The notes beneath the pieces are model-generated. The model was not told where the DNA came from, ran no database searches, and saw only the letters and a program-made list of their open reading frames with translations. Position numbers and translations under genes: made by a program. A stretch of 64,000 nucleotides of DNA, taken from positions 1,273,501 through 1,337,500 of the forward strand of contig JAMPIT010000417.1 of the NCBI GenBank assembly GCA_026261815.1. Direction: 5' to 3'. The DNA comes from Monarcha castaneiventris obscurior. Its lineage: Eukaryota > Chordata > Aves > Passeriformes > Monarchidae. Each line of letters starts with the position of its first letter. Position 1 is the first letter of the stretch. This document shows positions 11,501-23,500 of the stretch, piece by piece.

Positions 11501-14500
11501 TATTTCTTTTTCCAGCCACAAAGATGAAAATGTGTGTGAAGTTACTGTCAGAGAAGTTTTTAAACCAAAGTAAATTTGCAGCAAATAGTATCCATAAAAT
11601 TATAATTTTATATAATTTATATAATATATATATTATATATATGATTTATATAATTTACATAATATATATAATACATATATATTTTATATATATATTATAT
11701 ATATATAATATATATATAATTTACATAATCGAACATTCCCAGTTCCGATTTTATTATTTATTGGGGGTTTGGGTTTTTTATTGCAGCACGTGTTCAGTCT
11801 GCAGTTCTGAGAGCAGCACGGCTCGCATGTGGCCGCAGCCAGGGCTCGGTGCTGCGCTGCGGCCGCAGAAGCTGGGCCCCGGTGCCGCTGGCCCTGCGGA
11901 GAGCAGCGCTCGGCTCGGCTCGGCTCGGCTCGGCTCGGCTCGGCTCGGCTCGGCTCCGCTCCGCTCCGGCTCAGGCAGCGCCGCATCCCCGGCCGCGAAA
12001 CCGCCCCGAAGCGCTCGCTGCCCTCCCAACGCCGCCCCCGCCCCGCAGCCAGAGACGAGCCATCGATCCCGCAATCCTGCCAGCAGTGACATTCCCGACA
12101 GGTGCCAGCAGATGGTGCTCTCTGCACGGCCCAACTCCCGCCATGCCCTCCCGGGAACCACACTATCCTACACGGCCTTTCACGATCCATCCCCACGCCT
12201 GGGACCTTGGCCCCGCCAGCATGCTGCCACACCACGCGAGGATGTTAAAAGTTTTCCCTTTTAACTCTAGCATTGCGAGGATGTCACGATATGGCCTGGC
12301 CATGCCTGTTCTGGACAATGCTGGGCTTCTGACACTGACTCAACACAACTGTGCAGGGAGTTCGTATCTCTGCTGAAAACCCTGCCTGAAGGACACTCAA
12401 GCCGCCTCTAGATACAGACAAGTTTTAAAAACTTCTACTACTGCCTACTAAGACGACTAAGGCCAATCTAAAGCTCAGCCTAACCATCACTTTTGGTTCC
12501 AAACTTTAAGCAAAACACACAGCTCTGGCTCAAAATGAGCTACTTTTAAGAATTTGCCCAATGCAAAACATCATGCAGACAACTGATTTTGAATAGGCTG
12601 TGAAAGGCTACTATAAAGTTCTTCTAACTTGAGTGGCATTTTGATACTCAGCTCTCAAGACTAACATTGTCACTTGGAGACTGTCTGAATGTGTTTTTTT
12701 CTTTTGTGGTCTTCTAAGACAAGCTATCACTGCTTCTTTAGTTTAATGTTGCACTGAGGCAGCACAGTCATGATTAAGTATCAGCTCCCCACCTCTTCCC
12801 TCTTCTACATCTTCCCGGAGAGGAAAAAAAAAAAAAAAAGTGTCAATCAGACCTCACTAACCCTAATTAATACATGTTTTTTACAAAAATTTTAAATCAA
12901 GCAAATGGGCTCCAAATTGGTACACCACTTCAGGACTTAGGACCCCAATCTTCTTCAGGCTCTCTAGGCTCCACAGAAACTTACATAAAAATACCTGACT
13001 GCTCACCTTAAAAATCTTGTTTCCCCATTGCCATCACCTTATTTTACCTTTCTGCATAGCGTTCTCTCTCTCTCGCTACCATCCCCATCGGGTCTAAATA
13101 CATGTGAGACGCTTCCTGTCCTATTTTATACTTGCCAGAACTAGAGGTCATCAAACTGCTTTAATAACAATACTTATTCACAGCTATTTTGCAACAAGTG
13201 ATACTGTAATGAAAACTATACCTAAAAACTCCCAAGTTACTGAATACATCCAATGCTTCTACAGGCCACTGCATTACCAAAAGGTGATTTAAAGGCATTG
13301 CAGGAAATAAACTCACAGATGTATACATGCAATAGTAACAGACTGAAAGAAAGGACATGCTTAAGCCACCACTGCTTTTTAATCATGAGGAAGTTCTCCA
13401 CAATTTAATATAGCGATTCAACCATGCTGCACTGAAAGTAAAGCTTCACTAACCTGCAGGGAAACATGGCAGGTAATTTAATGCTACGGAGGAGGAGTAT
13501 GTCTCCTGCAACTGCAGTGGCCTATATGGAAAAGAGATATTTCTCTATTTCTTAAAATAACCTGAGCATGGAGTTTGGCTAGGGCTCCAAAGCTCACATG
13601 GGCCAGTGAGAAACAGCCACAAGACCTTTACAGGTTTCAGCAGTGGGATTGAAAGGCCCACCTTTGGGAAAAGGGAACGATAAAATCAAAGCAGGGAACA
13701 ATGAAATCTAAGCAGTCACCACAAGCTCCCTTTATACAAAACAAAGCAAACAGAAGCTGACATCTAAAGCAGATCAGATGATCTGTCTTCCCAAAGCATC
13801 TACTCCTGTCCATAAACTTCAGAAGAGCCTAGAACAACAGCACTGGACATGGAGAAACCTGCAGTGGGATTTATCTGGAGTGAAAAGTGCCTAAGCTACA
13901 AATCTTGCCAGCAGACAGCCAGTCTGTGCAGCACAGTATGTCCTGGGACTAACTGAAGCATTTGCTTAGTACTGACACGAAGCAGAGGACCAGAAAAAAA
14001 AGCCAAAAAACACCTTTGCTGACTGGCTCAGCTCTCAGTAATACCTCTTTGAAGGCACTGCACACTAATACAAAACCAGGTAACTTCAGTTTAAGAGTAG
14101 CAAAAACTTCAAGGACTAAACAGTATTCCAGTTAGGTCCATAAGCCTACTGTTTCTATTAGTTTGACATCTTTCAACATCTACCACCAGCCAGGAATATT
14201 CTAGTTAAATCATCTAGAAGATAGCAGTTACTCACATGCTGGCAGACCTTGCCCTAATTAGCTATGCTATTTAAATTAGTTGAAAGCTACAGTATAACAA
14301 GAAAAGGCAACATTAAAAAAATAACTCTTTAATGAATATAAAACTAAATCACCTTTCACTTTGCTGCTGCAGAAACACAAGGGTATTTCAGGTAAACTGG
14401 CAAATATGTCTGGCTTTAAATTAGTTTCAGAATATCCTTTGTCTCAGGGGAAGGGATTTAACAGCACTAAATTCTATACAAAGCAGAAGAGATTTTTTTT

Positions 14501-17500
14501 CACTTATACAGTTCCTACATTGTTTCTTGGCTTTCAAAATGGATATTAACATCTACTAAGTCACATATGACATTACAGTGACTGCAAGTACCTTAAGGTC
14601 TTGCCTGGTTGCCAGCAGCTCAGACTCTTTCCCATAAAGATCCAGCTGCAGCTTCTCCATGTTTTCTTTATGTTTATCATGGGCCTTCTGTAAGTCTGCT
14701 AGCTTGCCTTTCTCTGCTTTAAGTTCCTGTGCTGACAAAATAGACTGCTGTTGTAGTTTATTCTCCAGCTCTGCCTGAAACATAAGCATAGAAATTTTTA
14801 GTTAAAGTTACATGCAGTGAAGTCACCTTAAGCATTTCAATTAAATGCATTTCTACTGCAAGAAGAGAATTTTGTTCTTCTTATGAAATAGCAGTTCAGT
14901 AACCTGATATTTATGATTTTACAGAAACGTTTTATAACTAATTTAACAACAAAATTTAATTCAGACAAAAGCCTAAGTGAAACACATTAAGACCAAACAT
15001 TAAAAATTGGAATAATGTTTCCAAGTGTGCTGGTTTTGGCTGAGGTAGAATTTTCTTCATAGGAGTTAGTATGGGGGCTGTGTTTTGGATTTGTGGTGGG
15101 AACAGTGCTGTCACAGGGATGTTTTAGCTACTGCTTAGCAGCACTCACACAGAGCCAAGGCCTTTCCTGTTTCTCACACCACCCCACCAACAAGAATCTG
15201 GAGAGGGCACAGCCAGGACAGCTGATCCCACTGACCAAAGGGATATTCCATACCATATGGCATCATGCTTAGCATACAAAGCTGGCAGAAGAAGAAAGGG
15301 GAGGGAGTTTGGAGTGATGGTGTTTGTCTTCCCCAGTCACCGAGCAGCTCTGTGCTGCTGAGCTGATGGCTGGGTTAAACCACGACACCAAAATCTGATG
15401 TTTCCACAGGCTGTCTAAAGCACAAATAAGACCAAGTAGCATTGGGCAGCCAAAGCTGGAGCCACATTTAACTGTGCATGGCACACAGCACAACATTCCC
15501 TAATGTTGTAAGACATTTGAACACTTTCCATTATGGTTTATGAGTTTCATACTGTCACTCAGATAAATTCTTTTGGTATAACATGAGAAGACTTGGTTTA
15601 AAACTGCCATGGACATTTTAAAACACTGCAGAGTTTGTCTAAAAATACTCTCATGAAATTCTATTGCTTTACAAGAAAATGGCAGCTCTTGCCTTGCTCC
15701 TGAAGAAAAAAACGCACATTCAATCTACACTATTTTATCCTTTTATTAAAATTCAATTCCTATGAAATTCGTATTTCAGCACTGGTTCTTCTCATTATTG
15801 CTGTTGATGTTGTTGTTTCTATCTCCAACAGCATCTGAAGACCTCACTGCCATATCCTGACCTTACCATTTTCAACAAGGCTACAGCAAACAGAGTTTAT
15901 CACAAAGTTATTGACATAAAAGCTTCAGTATTTATCAGAGGAATTTACATTCATTTTCTTATAAGAGTAAGAAAGGACAGTCTTACCTTTTCTAAAAGGG
16001 CAGTTTTTAATTCAGCTTGCAGTGTCTCACTATGTTTTTTCTTCTGCTCAAAAGATTCCTTTAACTCTCTCAGCTTTCCCTGGAGATGTTGCTCATTTTT
16101 TTCTTTGTCCTTCAGAAGACCCTGGATTTCCAGGACTTGTGCTCTTGCTGAATCAAGGTCTATAGACAACTGCTTAGAAATCTAGATTCAAAAATATTAA
16201 ATAACTGTATATAATTTAAATTTAAATTACTATTTGTACATGCTGTTCACAGAATCAGACCATCCCACAGTGCCGCTGCTGTTTCAGAGCTACGTGGCTG
16301 AACACTGGCAAGTGGATTTTAAGAACTACCATAACACATTATAATAATCTGTTATTCCAAATTTACTACCTAGAGATCAACAGCAGTCTTTTTTACCCAT
16401 TCTAAATTAAGATCAGGCAACTTTGCTCACACCAGCAGTGGTGTGGGCTCTCCTGCTGCCAGCTGCAGCATATACCAAGCTCATCCTTCTGCACTTTCCA
16501 CTGAGCACCAGAGCACTTCAGCTGAATGAGTGAGGAGCCAGGGAAGTAGCAGCAATAGTCACAGAGCAGTTACCATCACACCTGCACACCCACAAACCTC
16601 TTTCAGACAGTAAGTGTCCCTCACTGTCTATCAAACTATGTCCACTGATCAAATCTTTTCTGATTCCTTAAGGGAACAGAAGACACTTTGGGTAAAGAAA
16701 TCCATGAAAGCAGACCTGTCCTTCAGGCTGCAGCTGCACTGCATGGTCTGAATGCTCATCTTTGAAAAAGAAGTACCTTTGGTCCTTATGTAGTCACAAG
16801 CAAGTGACTTACACAAGTTTGAAAAAGCAATTCAATCCTTGAAGGATATCTGAAAATGTCCTGTCAACTACACTGAGAACATACTGAATAAGCCTGAGAA
16901 TAAAATAGATCCAAGGATATGAAATAACAACTTTTATTGCATGGAAGTACAAAAGAAAACGGGGACACAGTAGTATCAAGTAACTGGTTCACTAACGAAA
17001 AAACCCGAAGGGCTAAAATCCCCTGCTAAGGTATGTGGGGCACAGAAATCTAAGACTAAAACCTATATTTTAAAGCTTCATATCACCCTCTACAAAAGTT
17101 TTAGTATTACCTTATTTCAGTGCCAAAGATAGGTTACAATTTGAGAACTGAAACATCTTTATTTCTCATCAGTCCCAGCACGTGACACTGAAAATCAATC
17201 TTTTAAACATTTATTATTATTGGTTTTTAGACTTTTGAAACTAAGTGGACAACTTACCCCCTCCTTTTTTTCCAGTGAGTTTTTCAATTCATTCCTCTCT
17301 TTAGCTACAGACTCTGTCTGTATCTGAAGTTGGTGTTTTAATTCTTGGCAAGATTTTTCCTAAAAAACATAAGACAAGGAAATATTCCTGTTAGCTTCTA
17401 AGACCGAGTACCAAGTATTTTTGCAGGATCTACAAATCCTTAAAAAATAACGCTTTCATTTTCAATGAAAAATCTTACCTTCTCAACTGCAGACATTTTC

Positions 17501-20500
17501 AGCTCAAAACCTCTCAAAACTGAAAGTGGCAAATCTAAGCTGAACACATCTGATACCCTGTACTAATAAACTCAGCCAGGTGCCAGAGATTTTCTGAGTA
17601 GGGATAGTCTCCCTGTTTGAAGCTGTGGTTGGCAGCCCTCCTTCTTGCTGAAGTAGTAGGCTCACTGGTCTCCTCAGGATCTAAAATTCCTTCATGTTCT
17701 AAAACTTACAAACAAGTACATTTGCAGACCTCCATGCATATGCAACTATATGTTAAGCCCAAATACTATGTATTTAAGATAGTTGAGAGCCTCCAAAAGA
17801 CTACAGAACTAGAAGCAGAATCTGGACTACTATCTTTAAGTCTAAATTGGGGAGAAAATCCTTCAAGTTTTTAGAAGAAACAGATCTTTAAACAGCAGTA
17901 ACTAAGAAAAGCAAGAAAAAGAGTTTTTCTTTAAAGGGCAAATGAGTAAAAGGAAATGTTCTTTTGAACTACAAGTTTTTAGATCAGAATAAAAGCAGCT
18001 CTGAATGGGCTCTGGAAAATGGTGACATGTAAGATGAAAGGGCATGAGAAAGATGCCCCTTGCCACATCTGAGACAAGGCTGTCAGAACAACTCTATCTA
18101 TAAAACATGTATTCATATAATGCCCATTCATATCACCAAGGCAGAAGAGGTAAGAAAAAGGTATATTTTAACTCCAGTAATACTTTACTTTCTTTACCAT
18201 AATAGGTTGCTCTGGTGGTCAAGCACTTGTTATACTGCCACTTGTAAGACCCTTCTGAAACTCAAATAGTTCTAGTACTCCAATAATACCTTAAGCTAGG
18301 CATTCCCCAAATGACAGATGATGTTACTCTCTCCACCTGCAGTATGCAGCTTTCCAGCATGCCCAGACAAGTGCACAGGAAGCTCTATGTACAAAGACTT
18401 CAAAAAGGAAATTAAAATGGCCTCAGAAAAATAACTTCTTCAATACAATGGCATTTTACCAAATGTTCTATAACTTTGTGTTGTTATGATACGGCTGATG
18501 TATTTTTTAAAAGGGAGACATTTCCCATCATTTGTTTCACCACTTGTCTCCATTTAGTTTCTTCACTGTGTTAAAGGCATGCAGCAAGAAGGAAGGATCC
18601 TGTTATGTGATATGACTAATGTTTACTACTGTAAATATCCAGGCAAAAATTTAAGGTGGGAAACATGTATGGCCTACAAAAAAATCACAATTTGGTTTTC
18701 CTTACAGCAAGTAATTTTCATGCATTGTCATCATATGTTCACTGTCTGCAAACAGAAAGCAAAGTCATTTTATCAGACTGTATATACACTAAACTTAATG
18801 CCTAATTAAAGAATCTACTAACCATTTCTGCCATAGCTGCTTTTCCTTTTTTAATTTCTTTTTCTAATTCCTCCTTTCTTTTCTTGAAGGATTCAGAGCT
18901 TTTTGAGAGCTTATCTTTGGTATCTGTAAGGTCCTTTAACAGAGTATCCTTCTCTAATTTCACTTGTTGCAGCTCTGATGTGGCTGCTTGCATTTTACAG
19001 TCAAGTTCCTTGAGCTGTTTACTTGTATCTTGATTTGATTTCTCAAGGTTTTGTTTGAGACTGGCCTTTTCCGCCTCCTGCTTTGAAATGTGTTGGTTTG
19101 CTTGGTCAAGAGCCTCAGATTTCTTCTGCAAATCCAATTGGGCATTAGATATCCTGAAAACACAAAAAGATAAAACATACTTTTTAAAAGTTATTTTTCA
19201 CAGGTTCTTTTGTATCCTTAAATGTCTCTATTTTCATCCATGGGCATTACAACCCTCCAGTTAAGACAAAACAGCAACTCTAGAAACTAGTTTTGTAATG
19301 GTTCTTTCTTCATCAACTATAATGAACAGAAACCACCCCTTTGCTGCTTATGCATAAATTACAAATTTGTATTTGAAAAAGGTTACAGAGCTATGGATAT
19401 TTAGAGATGGACCTCACTACATCAAATGTTCCAGTATTTAGCTAACAACAAGCACAGTGAATAAACTGAAGTGTAGTGTGGCAGAGCAGTCAGTGATTCC
19501 CAAGAGACAACATGGTAGATGGAGTGAAAGACAACAGGTAGGACACAACACAGTTCTTGTAGCAGAGGGGACACAGCTCTTATTTATGACTTCATGAAAT
19601 CACAGGAGAGAAGCACAAAATTTCAACTCTAGTCCAAACTCCTCCAGTGTTATGTCTGACTTTGAAAAGTATTGTAACACAGGAAATGCATACTCTTCTC
19701 TTGCTGCTTCAAGTTGTTTACTCAGTTCTGCTGCTCGGAGGTCTAATTCTGTAGACTGATTTCGCTGTTGCTGTAACTCCTGAAGAGCTTGGTCTTTACT
19801 TGCTTTAGCATCAAGAATGTCACCTTCAAGTTTCTGAAAGAGAAAAATAAAAAGATAGAGCCATCAGAACACAACCAACAAAATAAAAACAGCAATAAAA
19901 TGCAAAGCCATCTAGTCTGTGAGTAGCAATAACTGTAGAAAGCAGTCACAACTCTCACACATCATCTACCTGTTTCATTACTCTACTATTTATCTTCCAT
20001 TATTTAGTTCCAGCTAATCACCAGCTCCTCCAGAACTGAACTATTTTGGTAAAACATGCTAAATTGCCAAGCCAGCATTTTACTGCAAAGTAATAGATAC
20101 AAAGTTTTACAGTAAAAACAAAGACATGAACTACAGCTGTGAAGAAATTCTATGCTTGCCTGGAAAGGTTTTTCTCCTGTTTTTTTCCGAAGGTACTTTT
20201 CCACTCACATGGAGTATAAAGAATACAGGAGCCTTCAGGAAATGGGCACTGTTTAGACTCTTCAACATACTGGCTGTTTTACAGGCACTTCTGCTTTCAC
20301 ACAGTGGCCATAAAACATAGTGGCCAAGTTTCTAAAAAAAATTCCTGAGGGCTTTTTGTTTTCTAATTTTTTCCTACTTTTTTAAATGTCACACATTCAA
20401 CTGGAATAATCTCAAAGAATGGTGATGATGCCAAGATTTTACACAGAATTGGTTTCCTGTTGACAGCACCAACAGTCCTGCCCAGTTTCACACTTCAGCT

Positions 20501-23500
20501 ACCAGGAAACTCATAAAATCGTACGCAGGCAAGCTCTGTATTTCTCCAAAGCATTTTTGTCTACTGGCAACTTGTGAAACTTCAGCAAAAGAATGAAAAA
20601 TAAAAACACAAATCAAAGTAGGCAGGAAAAAAAGAACAGTGTTCAAAAGAAGAGATGGAAGGAAAAAATAATCATGCTGATAAAGAAATGCATGACACTA
20701 TTTTTTAATAGCATTGGATTTAAAATTTCATATAGGGAAAACGATCTTTGTTCTCTTCTATAGAGCCTATAAGCTAGGAAAAACACCCAACTCAATCTTG
20801 AGACAACTAACCTCCCTCAAAACAGACAGACAACACTGCAAAACCAGTTCTGCATTGCTCCCATGATCCCTGTATCATATGCTGTTGTCTGTAACAAATT
20901 TTGACTACCAAGAATTTTTAACAAACATTGAACAAAGGTCAAAGCCCAAATTTTAAAGCTCTCAAGCATTAGGATTAATCCATATCTTTAACTGAAAATA
21001 CTGGTATATCAAAACACCAAAAAGTTCAGCAAACCTTCTGCCAGAATTATGTGCACTTTAAAATAAAAACTGATTTCAGTACTGGAATGCAAAACTCCAG
21101 ATTAAATTAAGAAATTAAATAGTGATAAATAAATCTTGCTAAAAAGCCTACCAAAAGGCTTCAGAAATAAATTAAACCAGACAGGCAGTGTTAAACAGGG
21201 CCAACCAATATAACACATATTCCCTGCTACCACTTGTAAAGTGTTTAAGTTCAAACTTAAAAACTCTAGTTTTGGGACATATTCATGTTCCCTCACATAA
21301 CAATTTCCAGGTAGCACAGAGGCTGGTAGAAGTACCCATACAGTGTGCTAGGAAAATGACAGTGTAGTGGCAATATCATAGGCCTATCTTTTTAATGTGA
21401 TACACTAGCATGGAAGAAGAAAACAGGATTAAATTGTGACTCAGGAAACATTAGTGAGAAAGAAAACTCACAAAGGCAATATTGATATAATCCTTCCCTC
21501 ATAGTTTGAGCACAGCTTTTACCACATGCTACCTAAGAGCAGAGATCAGTTTCTGTAAGTACAGACACTGTGTTAAATACAAACCTTAAGCTGGCCCTCC
21601 AGTTCTTCATTTTTTTGCTCTAAAGAAAGGCATTTTTCTTTGTACTCTTTAAGATTGGCTTCCAGCTGAGTACAGTATTCCTGCTTGTCATTCAGCTTAG
21701 CTGTAACCTGATCCAACTGAGCGCTGACCTTATTTAACTCCTGGGTAAAACAAAAATACAAGGGTTGTTACTTTTTAAATAACTTCAAAAAATTACTAAT
21801 GTCATATATGCTTTAAATGATCTAAAGTGCTCAAATTAAAAACGTAAATAATGTTTATTTTTTCATTCTGAGGGACAGGAAATTGAAAGGGGAAACACAA
21901 ACACATGCACAAATTCCCTCTGTTTCACTGAAAAAAATATTTTAAAGACTCAATATTCTCTCAAACCTTACAGGCTCTGGGCTAAATGTTAACAAAGGTG
22001 TTTCAAGTCGTAAATGGAAGAGGAACTGTTGGTAATAAAGGCACTAGCTCCTCAAGTTAGTACAGCAGTAACTAGAAAGTAACATTACAAAACCTAGATA
22101 AAATTTTTGACATCTTTGTTTGCCATGAAATCAACAACCAAAGAGGAAAGCCAATAACATGGAAATGCTCCATTCTCCACATACCAGAGACAATTTCAAA
22201 ACATTTTGTTCAACACAAAACAAATAAATTCTGCAGGAGACATGAACACATTCACCTAGTAACCACTATGATGACAGCTACATCAAAGCTCACTGCTCTC
22301 CGACCAAGCTGATGTATTTAGTTATTTATTAATTATTTAATGGCTGCGAAAAGTTGTCTCCTTTTTACAACAACTAATTACATTCCCATGCTACAAAATG
22401 GTGCTATATTAACATCTGCTGGATGTTTCCATGAAGACCACACAGCACTGACTTTAACAATGCAAATGTTTGATTCAACAGACGGTAAAATGCTTCACTA
22501 GGATTAAAGCACATTAAAAAACATGTAATTTTATCACCAGTCTTCTGAGTTTTTATGTCAGCTGGCACACAGAGAATTACTTCTGAATACTGGCAGCTGA
22601 TTGGAAATTTATGAGTCAGCAATAAGAGTCAAGAGTTTTCACTTCTACTGAGTGCATTCTACAATCTTTTCTTCATAGCATGCACACAGGAACTATCTAA
22701 TACCTCCAGAATACCTAAGGAAAGCTTAGATTTTGAATGATAACCCTACAGCAAGGAGTGGACTTCCAAGTAAATTCCTTGCACTGCAAAATATATCTGC
22801 TCCAGATAACACCAAAAGGAAATGAATGCTTATCACAAAATAGCCTAAATGATCATTTCCCAGTGCATATTCATATGTTTATTGAGTTTGTAAAGTGACT
22901 ATTCTCAGGCTTTTAAGCAGTTTTTATATAACACAGAAACTTTATATTTCATACCTGTTGTTTATCTTGCAGTGCATGCTGGGCAGTGTCCAGATGGTTC
23001 TGTAGATCTGCTCTCTGAGCAGCTTTTGATGCTTCTGCTGAAAGTAGCAATTCAGTCTTTGCTTTTACCTGAAAGACCAATTGTATTTCACTAAAACATC
23101 TGTTTTACTGTACCTCATTCTAATTATTTTATAGTCACCGGTAAGTTTAATAGTAAAATCAGAAATATTCATGTGTTAGTGTATGTATCTCCTTGTAGAA
23201 AAATGCACCTTTTCCCAAATGGGAAATCACAACCAGAATTTTTCATCACCATAAAATACAGCGATCCATTACCTGCACATCAAGTTGTGACACTTTCTCT
23301 TTACTTTCGTTTAACTGACTGGTTAGTTCAGTGATGTTTGCTTCCAGGGAAAGCACACGATCTTGAGCAGCTCTTAGGTGTGCCTTTTGTTCTTGCACTT
23401 GTTCATGCAAATTCTCTTGGGCTTGTTTATGACTTTCTGATTGATTCTTCAGCTTCTCTGTCAGCTGAGTTACCTGCAGTGGAAAAGAAAATGAATGTGA

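Larger units (their letters stand above)
11810..12250. other. Intronic GC/CpG-rich islet, origin unclear
   Basis: About 440 bp with very high G+C and many CpGs (a tGCGGCCGCa palindrome near 11860) in otherwise AT-rich intron. It includes a perfect pentanucleotide run and a CTCF-like site. Read on the minus strand, the islet is followed by CTGCAATAAAAAACCC and a second AATAAA before the TA tract, resembling a 3' end. That would fit a degraded retrocopy or a solo LTR in minus orientation, or an orphan CpG island acting as promoter or enhancer. I found no protein homology. Long open frames here exist in several registers because stop codons are scarce in GC-rich DNA, so I do not call a gene. Confidence 0.6.
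8909..14591 (-). other. Intron 22 (5.7 kb) with AT tract and GC islet
   Basis: Mostly plain AT-rich intron. The exception is the centre: A/T-rich sequence from about 11330, a dense TA tract at 11597-11729, then a sudden GC- and CpG-rich islet at about 11810-12250, both listed separately. A 16-base A run lies at 12824-12839. I see no coding exon. Confidence 0.85.

Noticed and set aside
11524..12264. A 246-codon plus-strand open frame, with overlapping 175- and 183-codon frames on both strands
   Set aside because: They run through the TA tract, the pentanucleotide repeat and GC-rich DNA. Frames stay open in several registers at once, and the residues are just translated repeats. No known domain.
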